Source of the DNA: Callaeas wilsoni
Lineage: Eukaryota > Chordata > Aves > Passeriformes > Callaeidae
Direction of reading: 5' to 3'
Assembly: GCA_013398955.1 (NCBI GenBank)
Contig: VWPU01006178.1
Coordinates: forward strand, 1 to 64,000
Length of the DNA stretch: 64,000 bases
Below, one piece after another: positions 23,001-36,935 of this stretch. The translations under genes and the position numbers were made by a program. The notes under the pieces are model-generated. The model searched no databases and was not told the DNA's origin. It saw only the letters and a list, made by a program, of their open reading frames with translations. The number at the start of each line of letters is the position of its first letter. The stretch's first letter is position 1.

Positions 23001-25335
23001 CCCAACTGCTGCTCAGAGACAAAACACATCTGTGTTCTTTTCTCCTCTTCGAATTAATAAGGTTAATTTGGAAGGAAAACCATGGAAATATGGTTCAGAA
23101 ATATCTGTCAAGTAGTTATGAAGATATAAGGATTTATTAATAGAACTGGCTCATTTTCTTACCATGAAGTTTCTTCTTATCAGAAAGTGTCATTTTGTTG
23201 ATCAGCCTGGTATTTTTAATGAGAATGTGGTTGATTTAAAGTTTTTTATATTTCAATTAGAAATGTTTTACATCACCTTTAGAAAAAAAAATTTAACCCC
23301 AATGTTATTTCCTGAAAAAAAATTCTGTTGCTAGTTGTTAGTAATGTATAGATTTTTTTCCTTTGTAAATACATGAATACTATGTTGACAACCTCCCTAT
23401 AAACATTTATCCTTTTCTTATTTACACTGTCACACAAAAGTATTGGGACTGACAGCTCTTAAATCTGAAAAGGGTTCAGCAATGCAGGCTGAGACACATT
23501 TCTGAAATGCCAAGAAGATGAAATGTAACCACATCCTGTTGAGTATCTCTGGATAGTAATGACACTGTGCAAAACTTTGAGATGATGTGTCCCAATTAAT
23601 TTACCTCTTTGGCCAGCTTCCCTCTGTTTGGTGCAAGTTGCCACATGGAACCTCTAAACTCTTTCCTGACCATGGATGGAGAATTTGCTAGATGTGGTCT
23701 CGTTATTTCGTTCAAAGATAAATCTGAATATTTTTTGAAAAGGTTCTTTCAGGTCCTACTCATTACCAAAATGCATCTCTCAGTCATCAAGTTCAAAAAA
23801 ACTATCTATTGACAATAAAATGTAATGCATTTTACTGCTGTGGGTGAACCAGAATAGTCCAAATAAGAATGTCTGGGTTTGGTTTTCATTTTCTTTTTCC
23901 ACAAAGCCAAACTGAATCAACTATTTTCTAAAGAAAATAAATACATGATAATGGTGTGCCACCAGAGGTTTTCTTAGAGGATTTTTAAAGTCCTTTGAAT
24001 TTTCACTTGTCCCATTTCTCCCTGACTGGAGATTTATCTTTTGACTAGTGTTCTGTCAGCCTTGTCCCCGTCTCAGCCACAGTGCCAAACAATCTGTAAG
24101 TCACGCGAGAGCAAACCTGTTTGAGCCCTAGGGCATGATGGCCTCCCAGCTGAAGTCATGAGAGTCGGCTAATTGATTTCAAAGGGAGCTGGATGAAGTC
24201 CCAGTGTCAGATATAACTGTTTGGAGAGTTTTGGGGGGATACGGTCTGGGTAAGCAGCTAAACATTTGATTCATTATCCAAACCCAATTGAATTGCCAAT
24301 GCAGAAGGTCCATCCATCATTTCTTTCTGCTTTCCAAGCTCAGAGCTCAGGGATTTATCTGCTCCTCTTTCATCAGTGAATCACATAACTAACATGATTA
24401 TTTCAAGCAATGCGGAAGCAGAACTCTCCCTAGCGCTTTAGTGAAGTCACTTGGAATACAGTGGATAGAGGATACTGTTAAAGGGGTACTGAGCACATCT
24501 GACATGAAAGGAGCCACTGAATTTTCCTCTGGTTTAGCTGAACAGTCTGTGCTGTCTAATATCAGCTCAGCAGTCTTGGCTGAGTATTTAGGCAAGGAGC
24601 TTCAGACAATCCCTAGCCTGCATCCCTTGGAGTCTGGAAAAGTTCAGACTAGTAAGTTTTTACTCCAGGTTTCAGCATTTATACACAAGAGTTTTTCTAG
24701 CAAGGGAAATTCTGAACTAGAAGTAAAAAGGATTAGTAGCTAGATGAAGGAAGAACTATGTTTAAATGACACATCTGGTACTTTCTGATGGATTTCATGT
24801 ATTTAAAGCAGTTTAGGTCACCTTTAACCACAACTATATAACACATGAGGATGCTGTTTCAACTTTGGAGCTCAAGAGTTTTTGGGGACTGGGGCCCTGG
24901 AGTTTTTTGGGTTGGACAAACCAACAATCTAGTGAGGCTAAAGTCCCCATCCCCTGCCTCTCTACCTTCAAAGCATCTGTGGTGCTCTCACACTGCAATT
25001 TCCTCCTCCATAATCTGACAATGACAGTGTAGCCATGGGACTTTTTCTTTCTTTTCTTTCCCCGTTCTTGATGCTTCTTTCAGCTTTAAGGCTGCTACAC
25101 AGTTGTCAGAAGTCTGGCTTCAATGGTCTGAAGGGAGACAGATACTGATAAATTTCCTTTTGATCTCTGCTCTGCAAAACCACTCAGTTAGGAAAAAATA
25201 GAAGGGTCTGTGTGCGTAGGGGTTGGAGGATGTGAAAGGCAAAAAGCACCCTCTCATGCCAGAGTGAGTGTAACTCCCACTTCACATTGGCTCTGAAAGA
25301 TGAATATAAAGAGTTTTGTATACATTTTGCAAATC
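20022..25335. other. Anonymous sequence, no gene recognised
   Basis: Open frames such as 22516-22863 (+, 115 codons), 22614-22925 (+) and 24441-24743 (+, 100 codons) overlap other open frames and show no family features. The part near 24080-24420 is of higher complexity, with CAATTGAATTGCCAATG and other near-palindromic AT cores, and might be a conserved element. 24165-24215 is weakly similar to the old amniote repeat seen at 18027. Confidence 0.45.
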
Positions 25336-25462
25336 AGGACAATGCACTGTAAGAAAATGAAGCCAATGAGTAAAATGGGGATAATGATACTGATCTCCTT
25401 TCTAAAGTGCTCTGAGATCAGTTGATGAAAAGGACAGTATAAGAGCTAGGTATCATTATAGT
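25336..25462 (+). repeat. MIR-type SINE fragment
   Basis: The sequence follows the core and 3' part of an amniote MIR-like SINE: AGTAAAATGGGGATAATGAT, CTCCTTTCTAAAGTGCTCTG, GAGATCAGTTGATGAAAAGG, then ACAGTATAAGAGCTAGGTAT and CATTAT. The 'aaatggggataatgatactgacctcct ... aaagtgctttgagatc ... gatgaaaagcgctatataagagctaggtattatta' signature is typical. Decayed but easily read. The 5' tRNA-like head is not recognised. Confidence 0.75.
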
Positions 25463-28143
25463 TAGATCATTGCAATTGCTTTTTTCAAAACCCTTATCTT
25501 TTTGTTGCATATTCATCAAGATCAGTGTTGAAAGGCTACAGTTTATAACAACTACTTTGTTATATTATAAATGAGGCTGAAAAAGAATTTTTTTTCATGG
25601 GGCTGCAGAAATTTGCACGTATCATTTGAGGATGCATATATAGAGCTGTAGCAGGTGTCACTCAACTTTCTGTATTTGCCCCTGTGCAAGGCTGGGTGAA
25701 GACAATGCCCCAGTGATCTGAACGCTGCCAAGTGAAGAACACAATATATAAACCACAAAATGTTAACTGTGATTCTGCCTAGACAAACTGTCATGAGCTT
25801 GGTGGGCACAATCCAGGAGCCACACCACTGCATTAGGGAGCCCTGTTCCCAAAACTCTCTCCACCTCTCAGCAAATGTGACTGCTGAGACACCACGTTGC
25901 ACTGACACAAAGCAGCTCTCTGACTGGAGCAGGCTTGGAGGAGTCCATCCCAGAAGCAGGGCAGGGCACGCTCCTGTCTGTTGGGTCTGTGAAGGCATAG
26001 TCATGTGTTCCTTTACCCAGTGGAACTCAGCACTGGTAGAACTGACCCTTACTTGTCAGAACTAGCAGAGCTGTAAAACTCAGAGATGAATAGAAAAGCC
26101 AGAATGATAATGCTCCACTAGGATTACTGACGCAGCAAAGGGTGTCTCAATATGAATTAAGATCCAAGGAAATGACACAAAGTATTGATACAAATCCCAA
26201 ATCAGCTTTTTTACCCCACAGCTACAGGGAGACAGTAATTGCATACAGGGTATGTACAGAAGATTATACAAACAAATTTAGAATTGAAAGTGAGAAGGAG
26301 GAACTAAGGCAATTGAAAATTGTTTTTTTCTGACAGAAATTCATTATGCATTCTTTAACATATCACAATATATTAGACTTTACAAGATAGCTTTTAGTTA
26401 GAATGTGCTAATAAAAAGTGACAGCAAATTACTAGTTATGGAATGTGTGAGTAACACTAGCAGAGCTCTTACATATGGTTTAGCAAGGGCTGTACTACAT
26501 TATTTACACTTTATAATAAAGTCTGTGATGTGCCTTTTATTCATGACACCACAAAATCCCATGATGTAACCATATAGCCACGACTGAGTCTTCCAAATGC
26601 ACACGTAGCAAAGCCCAAAGCTACATGCAAAGGTTCTGGCTGGGTTTCTGACAGGTTCTGAAATGGAGCACAGTGAGCCTTAGTAAAGGACTTCTACAAC
26701 TTTTGTCTCTCTTACTGCATAAAAAATATTTTTCCTAAGGCTTTTAAATGGAGATATCTCAATGGCTTAATGTAAATGTTGCATTTCCAGTCATCTGTAA
26801 AAAAGCCTTTATGTTCTTGAGTGAAACAGTTTTCCCAGAGATTTACAAAGCCAAAATACAAAACTAGTTTTATTATCTGTTGGGATTTTACAGACCATGA
26901 AGCAAAATCCACAGTAAATGCATCTGCATACAATTATTGAAAGAAACCTCCATTTGATTGATGCATTATTTGCATAGAGATGAACTTGCTGCTTATTTAT
27001 AATATTTGGAAGAGGTCATTCAAGCCCTCCATGTAGGCAAGCAGGAGTTTCCAGATTCAAATCCAAATAAAAATATTGAAGCAGTTTTCTTAACTTGCAC
27101 GTGCATGGAAATATGTGTATGTAGAAGGGACTTCAAATTAAGAAGTGGAGCAAAGCTCAGTAATAACTGAAGACATAAAAAGAACTATTGCTCATGTATG
27201 CCTTAGGAAAAGTCCACAGAGTTTATTATTGCTTGGATACTGACTTGAGGATGCATTATTTCTGGCAGCTTGAATCCTGATGTTTTCAAGAAAAAAGCAA
27301 TTTCTTTTTTGGAAAGAAACCCTTTCAGAAATAAAGAAAAATAAACATGAAAGAATATTTACCTCATCAATTTCTCTATCCAGTGGGAATAACCTATGAG
27401 ATCTCAAAATATGGTTAGTTGTTCAGATCAAAAAGAGTAACCATATGTTTCTCACTATTGCTAATTACAAAGAAGACTAAATTACTGAAAAAGGCCTTAA
27501 ATTTAAGCAATTCAAATAAAAATAAGAGCTGGTTTATTAACAGTTATGTGCTTTTAGGTACAGCTGAAATTCAGTTAAGCTTTTAAGATATGACTGTTAC
27601 TAACAAAATCAAGTGGTGCCTTAGTCGTGGACCGAGTCTCCACTGTTGGAAAAGTTCTATGAAGTTTGGAAAAACCACACAGTCCTGCCTCAAAAAGCAT
27701 TTAAAGATAAGACAAAAGAACAGATGCAGACAAATGAGTACAAGTAAACTAGGCAATATCAAATTAATTTATCAAAAGAAATGATAAAGGTCTCTGCAGG
27801 CCAGGAATCTAACATTTGTCTGATCATCCACAGAGATCAAGGGAAGAGGATTCTGACTGTAAAAAAACCATGTCCTGTCAATGTTTGTCAATAGTTCCTC
27901 CCAAGCATGATGAACAAGGCTGGAACATGAATGAAGATCCTTGTTTTAGAATTAGGGAGTATAATCTGCTGTGAGCACCTTTATGTTTCTGTTAATATCT
28001 GTGAGCCAATATTGGAAACTGAGGGGGAGATACTAGGCAGGATAAAGATACATAGTCTAAAGGTTTAAAAAGACATTGGCAAACAATGTTTTGATAGAAT
28101 TTGGCCTTGGATGGAACCAGAAGAGAGAAGCTCAATTTTTCAT
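25463..28143. other. Anonymous sequence, no gene recognised
   Basis: A 150-codon minus frame at 25552-26004 faces a 101-codon plus frame at 25760-26065; neither has a recognisable domain. ATTTGCAT octamer-type sites occur near 26969. A short exon-like stretch on - near 27360-27400 has the donor GATGAG|GTAAAT and reads RLFPLDREIDE, but its acceptor is poor. Confidence 0.45.
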
Positions 28144-28800
28144 TCAGTGAACCTGTAAAGTAGGAGGTAAATAGGGCATTTGCTGGAGTGCAAAGGCAGG
28201 GAGGTGACTATGGGATAAAGTGAAGCAGGATTGTACTGAAAGGGGAAAGTGACAAAAGCTATAGGAAGAGTAAAGGACAAAGTGGAAGAGTGAGATGAAG
28301 GGATGGGACTGCTGAAGAAAGCAGAGCTCTAAGAAGAGAGCTGTACAGCATCTCTGCCTCAAGGGTAAAGGAAAATTGGGGAGAAGAGAAAGCAAGACAA
28401 AGCAGAAGCCTTTGCTGATTCCCTTTCCAAAGATTTTAATGAGATGCAATCTGAGAACAGAGATAAGTGGATACAGGAAGATGGGGAGTTTAAGGAGTCA
28501 GTCAGAGAGGTGAAAAAAGTTACTAGAATTAAGTAGATTTGCTCTGAACAGTGTTAGAGAAGTAAAAAGGAGAAAACACATCTATGATACAGGAAGGCTT
28601 CCAAACCCCAAATCACACTGTGCTGTGCAACATCAGGAAGAGACGAAAGGAGCAGTGGCAGTGAGTTAGAGTTCTGCTGTCAGGGAAGGGATGAAAACAA
28701 AATGGAGAGTGGAAGATGGAATAACAGAGGCAGGAGTTATCAGATCAGAGAAAGAAGCGAACAGACTGTGGGGCAGAGAGCTGTGAATTTGCTAGTCAGG
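28144..28800. other. Purine-rich tract (A/G skew on +)
   Basis: About 650 bases in which the + strand is dominated by A and G (GAAGAGTAAAGGACAAAGTGG, GAGAAGAGAAAGCAAGAC and similar), with few pyrimidine runs. The minus open frame here (28144-28449) is leucine/serine/phenylalanine-rich, which is what a purine skew gives. No repeat unit is evident. Confidence 0.6.
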
Positions 28801-31800
28801 TTTACAGATTGTTCTGGCCTCAGCTCAAAAAGTGGTTTATTTCTGTGAAGCTAATGACAAAGTCCTATCAATGCAATCCATCAGACCTGTAATTATCTTT
28901 CCCTGAACACCAGCTCTCAGGCATGATTTCTGTGCCACCTTTCGGAGGTCAAAGTTAAAGAACAATAGTTTTGTAAACGGCCATTTGACACTGTTTGCCT
29001 GGTTCAAAAATGTATCAAGTAATACAGTTGAGCTTAAATTTGGAAGAAGAATTCTTTCTTACATCAAAACTTTATAGAAACACAGCAAAGAAAACATGCT
29101 TTAATAATAAACAGATAATTAAAACCACTTGAAACACATGTATGTGTTTTATTAGTGACTAAAATCAATGGTATGTTGCAATTTAGTTATGCGGGCTGAT
29201 TTAGTATCATGTTATGTACCAGTTACATAGACATGTGCTATGGGCTTAGTCATAAAAGTGTGGAATGCACCACTAACAAATTCAATTTTTTGCCTTTAAC
29301 TACTCACAAAACTCCTCTTCTTCTAAGGGGAAACCACACAACATCTCTTATAAAGGGCTCAGTCAAAAGGAAAGCCAAAATAAAGACAGTCCTTAACGGC
29401 CCACTGGACCCTCACTAAAACTATGTGTTTTGGGGGAAAAACAAAGAAAGAAATAGTAGTTAGGAAAGTTCACCCCCATCCTTAGAAGAAACTGCTGTTC
29501 TTGACGGAGTTCAAATATTGCAATGAGATATCCATGTCACTTGGAAAAGCGGAATGTGTGAGTGTCTAAGAAAATGCTGATGGTTACTTTTCCTGTCATT
29601 CTGGCTAAAAAAGCAAAGCACATGGCTGGCTCAATAGTACATTAAGGACTTCGTTCTTTAGCTTTGTATTGGAAAATATATTTTCAAGTAACTCATTTAT
29701 TAGGGCAGACATCTGAAGAAATAGGTCTTCCTTTGGAATGCGATGTCACTAATGCCAAGAAAATTAAATCTTAGGCATTTTTACAGATATAAGCCCAAGT
29801 GCCCAGCCTTGGCATGCTGCCCTAGGAATCCTTCAGCTGCCACGCTGCCTCATGGGAATTGTAGCTTGAGTGACTCAAGCCTGGTACTCCTTCACTGGCT
29901 GAACATCCATTATAAATGTCCTTGAATGCCCTGTGTCAGACAGTCCCTCTTGCACAGCGAGCCAGAACGGAGATGTGCCCTTGCCACATCAGGGACCCGA
30001 CTTCAGAGGAGAATAAGACCTCTGCATTTCAACACTACTGAAGCATTACGGCAAATGTATGCTAGGACCAAACTGATCCCAAAATAAAATGTATGGCCAG
30101 AAGACACCTTCTAGGTGTCTGTATACTGCTCCAACAGCATTTTATATACAAGCATTGAATAGCTTATCACACTTCAGATATGATCAAATACTTAGATTAA
30201 ACCAGACTCTTAATTCTACAGTGATTGCACACTGGTCACAGGCCTTATCTTTCTCTCTAGATCACCTTTCTCCATGGGGGAAATCAAGTTATAAGGTTAT
30301 GAGCAGTGTGAGAAAGAAGAATGACTTTTATTTATTTTATAAATCCAATGGGTATGAGAAATAAATTGCACAGAAAGGGAATACCATGGAAACTACTCAT
30401 CCAACTGCTGTTGGCTTTTGGTGGAAAGTAAGTAATCCAGAGCTACCCATGCATTTGAAAATCTACGGTGTCATCAGTTATTAATAGTTTGCTCTGAGAC
30501 TGGCCTACATACTTCATCTAATTCTGACCCTCACTGTGCAAAAGTCTGTATTGACCTGAGAAATGTCAGACCTGGTCTCCTAAATTATTTATGATAAATA
30601 AACTTATTTTAGTAAAGGTTTGCAACAACGCAAGTACATAGATTTTTAAATATTGTAATTAATTTAAACACGTGTAGTAAATTTCTGATATAGGTAAGGC
30701 ATTATCCCTACTCAAATCTACTTAAATTGAGATTTCCTTAGACACATATCGATTATATATCTGAAGAAGCTTATAAATCATGCTTACTCTGATGTGGATA
30801 ATACAGACAACTCTGCTGTAAGTATAACCACTGTGGAAGCACAGTGTATGAATTAGAGCATAAGGAGAGTCAAAATTTAGAATATTTTGATTTAATGTGT
30901 ACTAATGTGTGAGATTTGCTAACAAGACAGTGTAAATAAAGCATATTTAACTTTTACCTATGAAAAATGTCTGAACTTAATTTCACAGGACAGTTGTGAG
31001 GAAGCTCAGGGCCTGTAGCATTCCTGGAAGAAGGAATAACACGAGTTGTTAGAACTGCATTGTAAATGTTGTATTTCTTGTTTATTGCTTATTTAGGTGA
31101 AGGGAGGCGTGCCCCTAAGCACTAAAAAACTTGGCAGTCCCCTGTGAAGAAGTTGGAGTATAACCTGTGTGGCGTTGGCTCCTTTCAAAATCGAGTATTA
31201 TTGCTCTCTTTTTAAAGGGTTAGGCTTTATTTTGTCTTTGAAATAATCATGTTTCAGGGAATGCCAGCAGTAATCTAACAACGGCAACAATGACAAACCC
31301 TGATCAGTCCTTTTTTAAAGGTGTAAATAAATGTGTTACAGTGAAAGTTAGTTTCATGAGCTTCAGAAATTTATTGAGCTTAGAGGACTGATCAGGTTAG
31401 GCTTGTCAGTTAATTTGGTGTTTGGTGCTGAAATCATGGAATCTGCTTATAAGTTTTACTTAGGCAGCTTTTAGTCAAATTTTAACAAGCATTTTGCAAT
31501 ACAGCAGCCATGGGAAGGATTGAATCCTGGGATATCTCACCTTTCTGCTCTTCAAGCCTTTCACTGTCAGTTTCTGGGACGTAACAGTTCCCAGTAAGAG
31601 TGATAAGGAAAGACATTTCCTATCTCACAGAAGAAAAAAATGAGACAACCAGTAGTTAGGATCCAGACTTGTGTTATGAGAAACCTACATCACGCACTGC
31701 TTGAGAGGCAAAGGGCTGGAATCTAAGGCAGTGGAGATGGTGTCCTGCAGCTCAAACAACACCTACTGTGCATTATCTCGTCTCTCTTTGCCAGCAGCAA

Positions 31801-32556
31801 GATGGAGCAAGAATAACAAAAGCACTCTCTAGCCCATATCAAGCAATATCAAAACACGTACACTCACTGTTTAATTTAATGTAACCCTTTCTGAGGCACC
31901 ATGAACATGATTCTTTCCCCCAGCAGAGCTCGGGGGCAGTAGTCTGCAGCCAAAAAGGAATAGTAACAGTTTCAGCATGTCCTACTGTAACTGTGCCTGC
32001 CTCAGGCTCCTAAATCCCCCATGAACGGCTCCATCTGCTTCTTTTGACATGGGTCTTCTCAGTCTTTTTATAGGAGCTGTTTTAAAAAGTAAAATTACTA
32101 GATATAAACCCTGAACTTTTTTCTCTCATATCCCTGATACTGACTAATCTAATGTGGGTCACTCTCCTCCTCATTGTGGACAAGAATCGCACCTTCCTTA
32201 GAACTGGTGCAAATATCCCACTGAGACGTTTTGATTTTGATTGACATTGATTGAAAATGACATGACAGGAAATCCCTGATGAACTCTAGTTGTCACACTT
32301 ACTTCACAGGCACTGAAGATTCATAATGACTCAAAAGCCCACTAGCTCATAGGCTGCCTTGAGGATGCTGCCAGATGATCATTTTTCAAATTACTTCTGT
32401 GACATGAAAGGAGCTGGACTTCACACTCATCCACAGTGTACCTTCTACTAAATTAACCCAATGGTAAACAAGTTTCTATGAATTAATAAGATATAAAACT
32501 CCCAAGCTATCTCAAATGGTACACTATAGATCCCATAAATTCCATAGAATCATTGG
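28801..32556. other. Anonymous sequence, possible old repeat pieces
   Basis: No gene is recognised. The stretch 31505-31560 (GCCATGGGAAGGATTGAATC then TCTGCTCTTCAAGCC) weakly resembles the same old MIR/L2-type pattern as 15985-16125, but it is too decayed to call. Confidence 0.4.
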
Positions 32557-32582
32557 GGCTTACTTTTATATAAAAGTAAGCC
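32557..32582. repeat. Perfect 26-bp palindrome
   Basis: The half site GGCTTACTTTTAT (32557-32569) is followed directly by its exact reverse complement, with no spacer; the centre is TTATATAA. It could extrude a cruciform. A chance 26-bp perfect palindrome in 64 kb is unlikely. The bases just before it (CCATAGAATCATTGGG) resemble the minus-strand start of a CR1 tail, so it may have arisen at an insertion scar. Confidence 0.9.
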
Positions 32583-35500
32583 TTATGAACCTAGGGTGAT
32601 GAACGACAATATGAACTAGGGTGTGAGTTTGGGAATCAGAGCACTGAAGATGGAACGGTTTTACACTAGCAATGTGAGAGAACAATCAAGCACTGGAAAG
32701 CTTGGAGGGTTAACTTGTGTTGAAACTTGGATAGATTTGAAAAGGACTTTAAAATTATGAACTCTAGTAGTAGATTTTGAAAAACCAATAATTCCCAATA
32801 CCTGTGGCATAGAAATGAAAACACAGAAAATCCTTAAATGGAAAAAATAATAGTATCAAATTAAAACGAAATTGATCCTACAACTCATGATTAATATTCT
32901 GCAAAAACACTTTCAAGATTCTACAAGTTAGACTAACATCCACTGGTATTTGAATCAAAGTACCTTTTAGTAATAATGTACATGTGTATAACCATCATAG
33001 TAAAAGAAGTTTTTATTTGAAAACACTGATTAACAGCTTGACATCTGAAGTGCCACAGTGGTTGATATGGTTTTGTTTATATTTCACGCCAAAGAAAATT
33101 TGTTAGACTAAGTTGCCATGTTTTTTGCATCTGGATTTTATGATGTTTGTCTTTTTAATGGCTGTATATAGAACTGATTCCAGTACTTGAGATTCTGGCT
33201 AAACGTAATTAACTTAAGTGCTTAGAAGATGAAAGTTTATTTGCTTTATACTGGATTAAAGTGTAAGTAGCAAAGGTGGCATGAACAGACAGTGTAAGTT
33301 ACCTCCAGCTATTCAAGTTTCAGAGATCTACAGGCTGGCAAAGGACAGTGGTGGCCAGGAAGTCTAGGGATGTTTGAATTTATTAAATTTGCTCTAAGAA
33401 AACATCAAATATGTTCATGGACTAAAAAGGTTAAATGAAACCACAACTTGTTTCACGACTTGTCTGATCATATTTCTTCTCAGAAAAGGTATCACATATG
33501 CATATCATACATTGGTGCTTCCAGTTTGAGCAGCATTATAGGTGCATAAACTTTCTGCCAGATTTCTCTCACCTTCTGCAATGAAGAATTCAGCATAATT
33601 CTCACCATTGTAAGAGTTGAAGGGTAAGAAGAATGAAATGCTCAGGCTATTACTGGTATTAAATTCCAGTGATTTATATGAACTATTAGAACAGGAAAGC
33701 AGACATAACAAAAATGATGGTTAAGACCCAGACATTGGTAACGTAATTTTGCTTTTTATGAATCATATGTTAAAGTGCTAAATGAAAATAAGATTAAAAA
33801 AATCAGAATGCCAAAGCAGTTCCACATGGGAAAGATCCCTGTTGATCATTAGATATGGAAAATACAAAATAAGATAAACCCCAATCTTGTAGGCAGAGAC
33901 TATGGGCAGATGGAATACTTATCTTTTCAAAAGAGATAAACATGCATGCTTGGATGTTATTCTCTATTTACAAAAGCAAATTACATTAGTTTTAACATGC
34001 TGGAATTCATGTAAAACACGCAGCATCTGGTAACTGCTTTCATTTCTCTATAGTACTATTAAATCTTGGCTAATTTATAACTTTTGATTTGTTTTCTCCC
34101 TACTTTGGTATTGGAATAACCTGCAACTTTTACATCATACCAAATGACAAGTGATGTGACTACCAGAATCCTCTGGTTTCTTCTCCTTCTGAATGCCTAC
34201 AGACACTTCTTTTTTTCATTGAGGTAGGATGCTGCTAATGCTCAAGGGCTAGAATTTGCTGCCTTTGACTCAGTTCTGTTGTGTTTTTCTTTTTAACTTG
34301 GACTTGAATGCAATAAAATATGTGTGGACACAAATAAAGAACTTGTTTTAAAGTTCACCTTCTCTGATCACAAACATTTTTAAACATACCACATTTCAAT
34401 TTTTGACGAGTGTGATGAACAAACTAGACAAGATTCTATTGATGATGCAAGTCAGAAGATAGAATTTTTTAGCTCTTAAAGCAACATCCAACATATATTT
34501 TTATCAAAAACAGTGATATTTTGATAAGATTTTAACAATGAAAGTAATAAAAAATGTAAACATGACATTAACATACATTAAAATGTATTTTTATACAACT
34601 TAATTTTTATGGAATTATGTGCAATTGTAGCTGCCCTATGTAAGAATGTGGTAGTATCAGACTTCTTGGTTTCTTAAGCTGCAACAGAAAATATAGTTTC
34701 TTTTCTTTGGCACCCTTAGATTAAATCTAGAGCAATAAATAAAACAGTCCCCATGGTTAAGTGCTGTGACACAGCTCACATCTTCATGGTTGAATTCTCT
34801 TGGTATCAGGAAACCAAATCCAGGCTCTGTGTTGATAATGGTCATTGCCCCAGATGCAGTTTGGGAGATGAGGGGGTTTTTTTGGCACACACTAAAATTG
34901 TCCCTGGAACTGTGCTAAAAGTTTAACATCATGGGTGATCATATATATCTGCAGCCTGGGCTTGTGTTTGGTTCACGAACACAGATATAATTCTGCAGTT
35001 TTCATTTTAAAAAGAATAGATACTCAAATATTTGTCAATCCTCTGTACTCTGAGGATTCAGCGGAGTCAACTGAGAATAGTAATTTAACTATTTAAAAAT
35101 TAAGAAATATAATGTTAAGCCTCTAGATGTTATGTTACACTGCAGATGAAGAGGTGTGAATACCCAAGTTGCTCCTAATTTTTCTCCACTTTTCATATTT
35201 TAGAGCTATTTTAGGGTGTATTCTCAGAAGATGAAAGAGAGTGGGTAGTGTCTTGCATCTTTTCTGTGGTTACTATGGACAGTCATCTTCTGTGCTTCTC
35301 TGTTAAATTAATGGCAGCAGGGCAACCTCATTAACCGCTTTCAAGCTTCATGTTTTCCCAATAACTGTTTCACAATGAAAACCACGAAAGCTCAAGAAGA
35401 TGAAAGGCCCCAAAACATTATTGTTTCATATGTAAAAAATGGGAAGAAGCTCAGATACTTGGAGCTAAAAGTAGCTCATTGTGTCAAGTACCTTTCTATG

Positions 35501-36779
35501 GGTAGATTCAGTAGAGAATCTGCAGGTAAACTCCAAGTGTCGTATTTTACCCCTCTCTCCAGATGCTGTAGAAAATAGACAGAATAACTTGGGATCAAGC
35601 ATTTTTAAAAATGTGACCACATCACTCACGTGATGCTGACCCCTGGCCTGGAGCCTTCTGAAACCTTTGAGAGAGAACGCTGTGGCTTCCCAGGCTGCTC
35701 TAAGACAGAAAAAAGAAAATCAGAGTTTACTGTCTCATGGGGAGGATGAAGGAGTTAATAGTAAGCATAATTAGTACAAATGCTAGTGATAAAATCCTTG
35801 CCTTGTAGAAATCAATGGGAAACGTGCTTTAAGAGTCAGGATTTCATCTTAGACATTTTTTTCCACAAAGACATTTCTATGTCTTATTTTTTGGCTCACA
35901 ACAGTACTGATTTCCTGCTCTATTTGCTGAACAATTATATAATGAAACAACTATTGTACTTGTTATCTTCACCCTTGGAAAGCATTTTTATGTTTTTAAA
36001 AAATGCAGGTTTTTTTTCAGTACTGGCATATGCCTATTTTCACAACATGTTTTCACAGGAAGCAAAAAGAAAGAAGAATTAAGAGAACTGTATGCAAGGA
36101 TCACTCTTTAAAATGCTTGATGATGATCATTATATTTACTAGATGGACATAATTTTTGGGCTTTGGAAGGCAGACATTTGGCTGAAAATTAGAGCACTGT
36201 TTTACCTGCAAGCAACAACCAAAGTGAAAAAGGTGCAGCAGAGTGGAAGGTGAAGTCTCTCTGTCCCCTGAAGAGGCTGAAGTTGCAAGATATGCCATGG
36301 ATGACTAGCAGGAAGGTCCTGAGAAGGTGCTAAATAAGAGAAATAAAACTTTTACACTAAGGAGTTCCCATATCTATGCCTCAAATTTAATGGAAAGAAG
36401 GAAGAAATACAGGGCGCAAAAATCAATTATACAAAACAAACACAAAAATATATCATGAAGCTGCTGGCCTCTAATCCACATTTTGTGTATAGCTGAGCCC
36501 CTTGGGTATTTATGTTATACTGTGGATTTATGCACAGCATTTTCTTTTAGCAGAGCAGAGTCTGTCTAGGCTGGTAAAACATGGCATTTTTTTTTACCCA
36601 ACACGTATAATATTTCCTTTCAGAAGTTAATTAAAGACACATTTTATTTGAATCAACAGATCAAAACCAGAAATCACATTCAGAATGTTGTGTAATATTT
36701 ACAGATATTCAGAATAATGACTGTAGCAGTATAGAAAAGAGAACCCTTGTTGAAAACAGTCTTAGCAGAACAGAATATT
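32583..36779. other. Anonymous AT-rich sequence
   Basis: No gene is seen. The stretch 34380-34620 is very AT-rich. A minus open frame at 34657-34890 and a plus frame at 35375-35578 have no recognisable domains. 35805-35850 (AAATCAATGGGAAACGTGC) weakly recalls the old amniote repeat. Confidence 0.5.
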
Positions 36780-36935
36780 AGAATCATAAAATAGTTTGGG
36801 TTGGAAGAGAGTGTAGGATCAAATATTTCCAACCTCCTGCCATGGGCAGGGAGACTTCCCACTAGACAAGGTTGTTCAGAGCCCCATCCAACCTGGCCTT
36901 GAACACTTCCAGGGATGGGGCATCCTCACCAGTTG
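36780..36935 (-). mobile_element. CR1 LINE, 3' end, minus orientation
   Basis: Read on +, the segment is the reverse complement of a CR1 3' end: GAATCATAAAATAGTTTGGG, TTGGAAGAG, then CAACCTCCTGCCATGGGCAG, GGGAGACTTCCCACTAGACA, CCCATCCAACCTGGCCTTGA and ACACTTCCAGGGATGGGGCA. It is 5'-truncated to about 155 bases, and its 3' tail is at the left. It keeps near-consensus sequence but differs in subfamily from the copy at 252-568. Confidence 0.93.

Noticed and set aside
25552..26065. 150-codon minus frame facing a 101-codon plus frame
   Set aside because: Two opposite open frames of similar length without any recognisable motif; no splice support.
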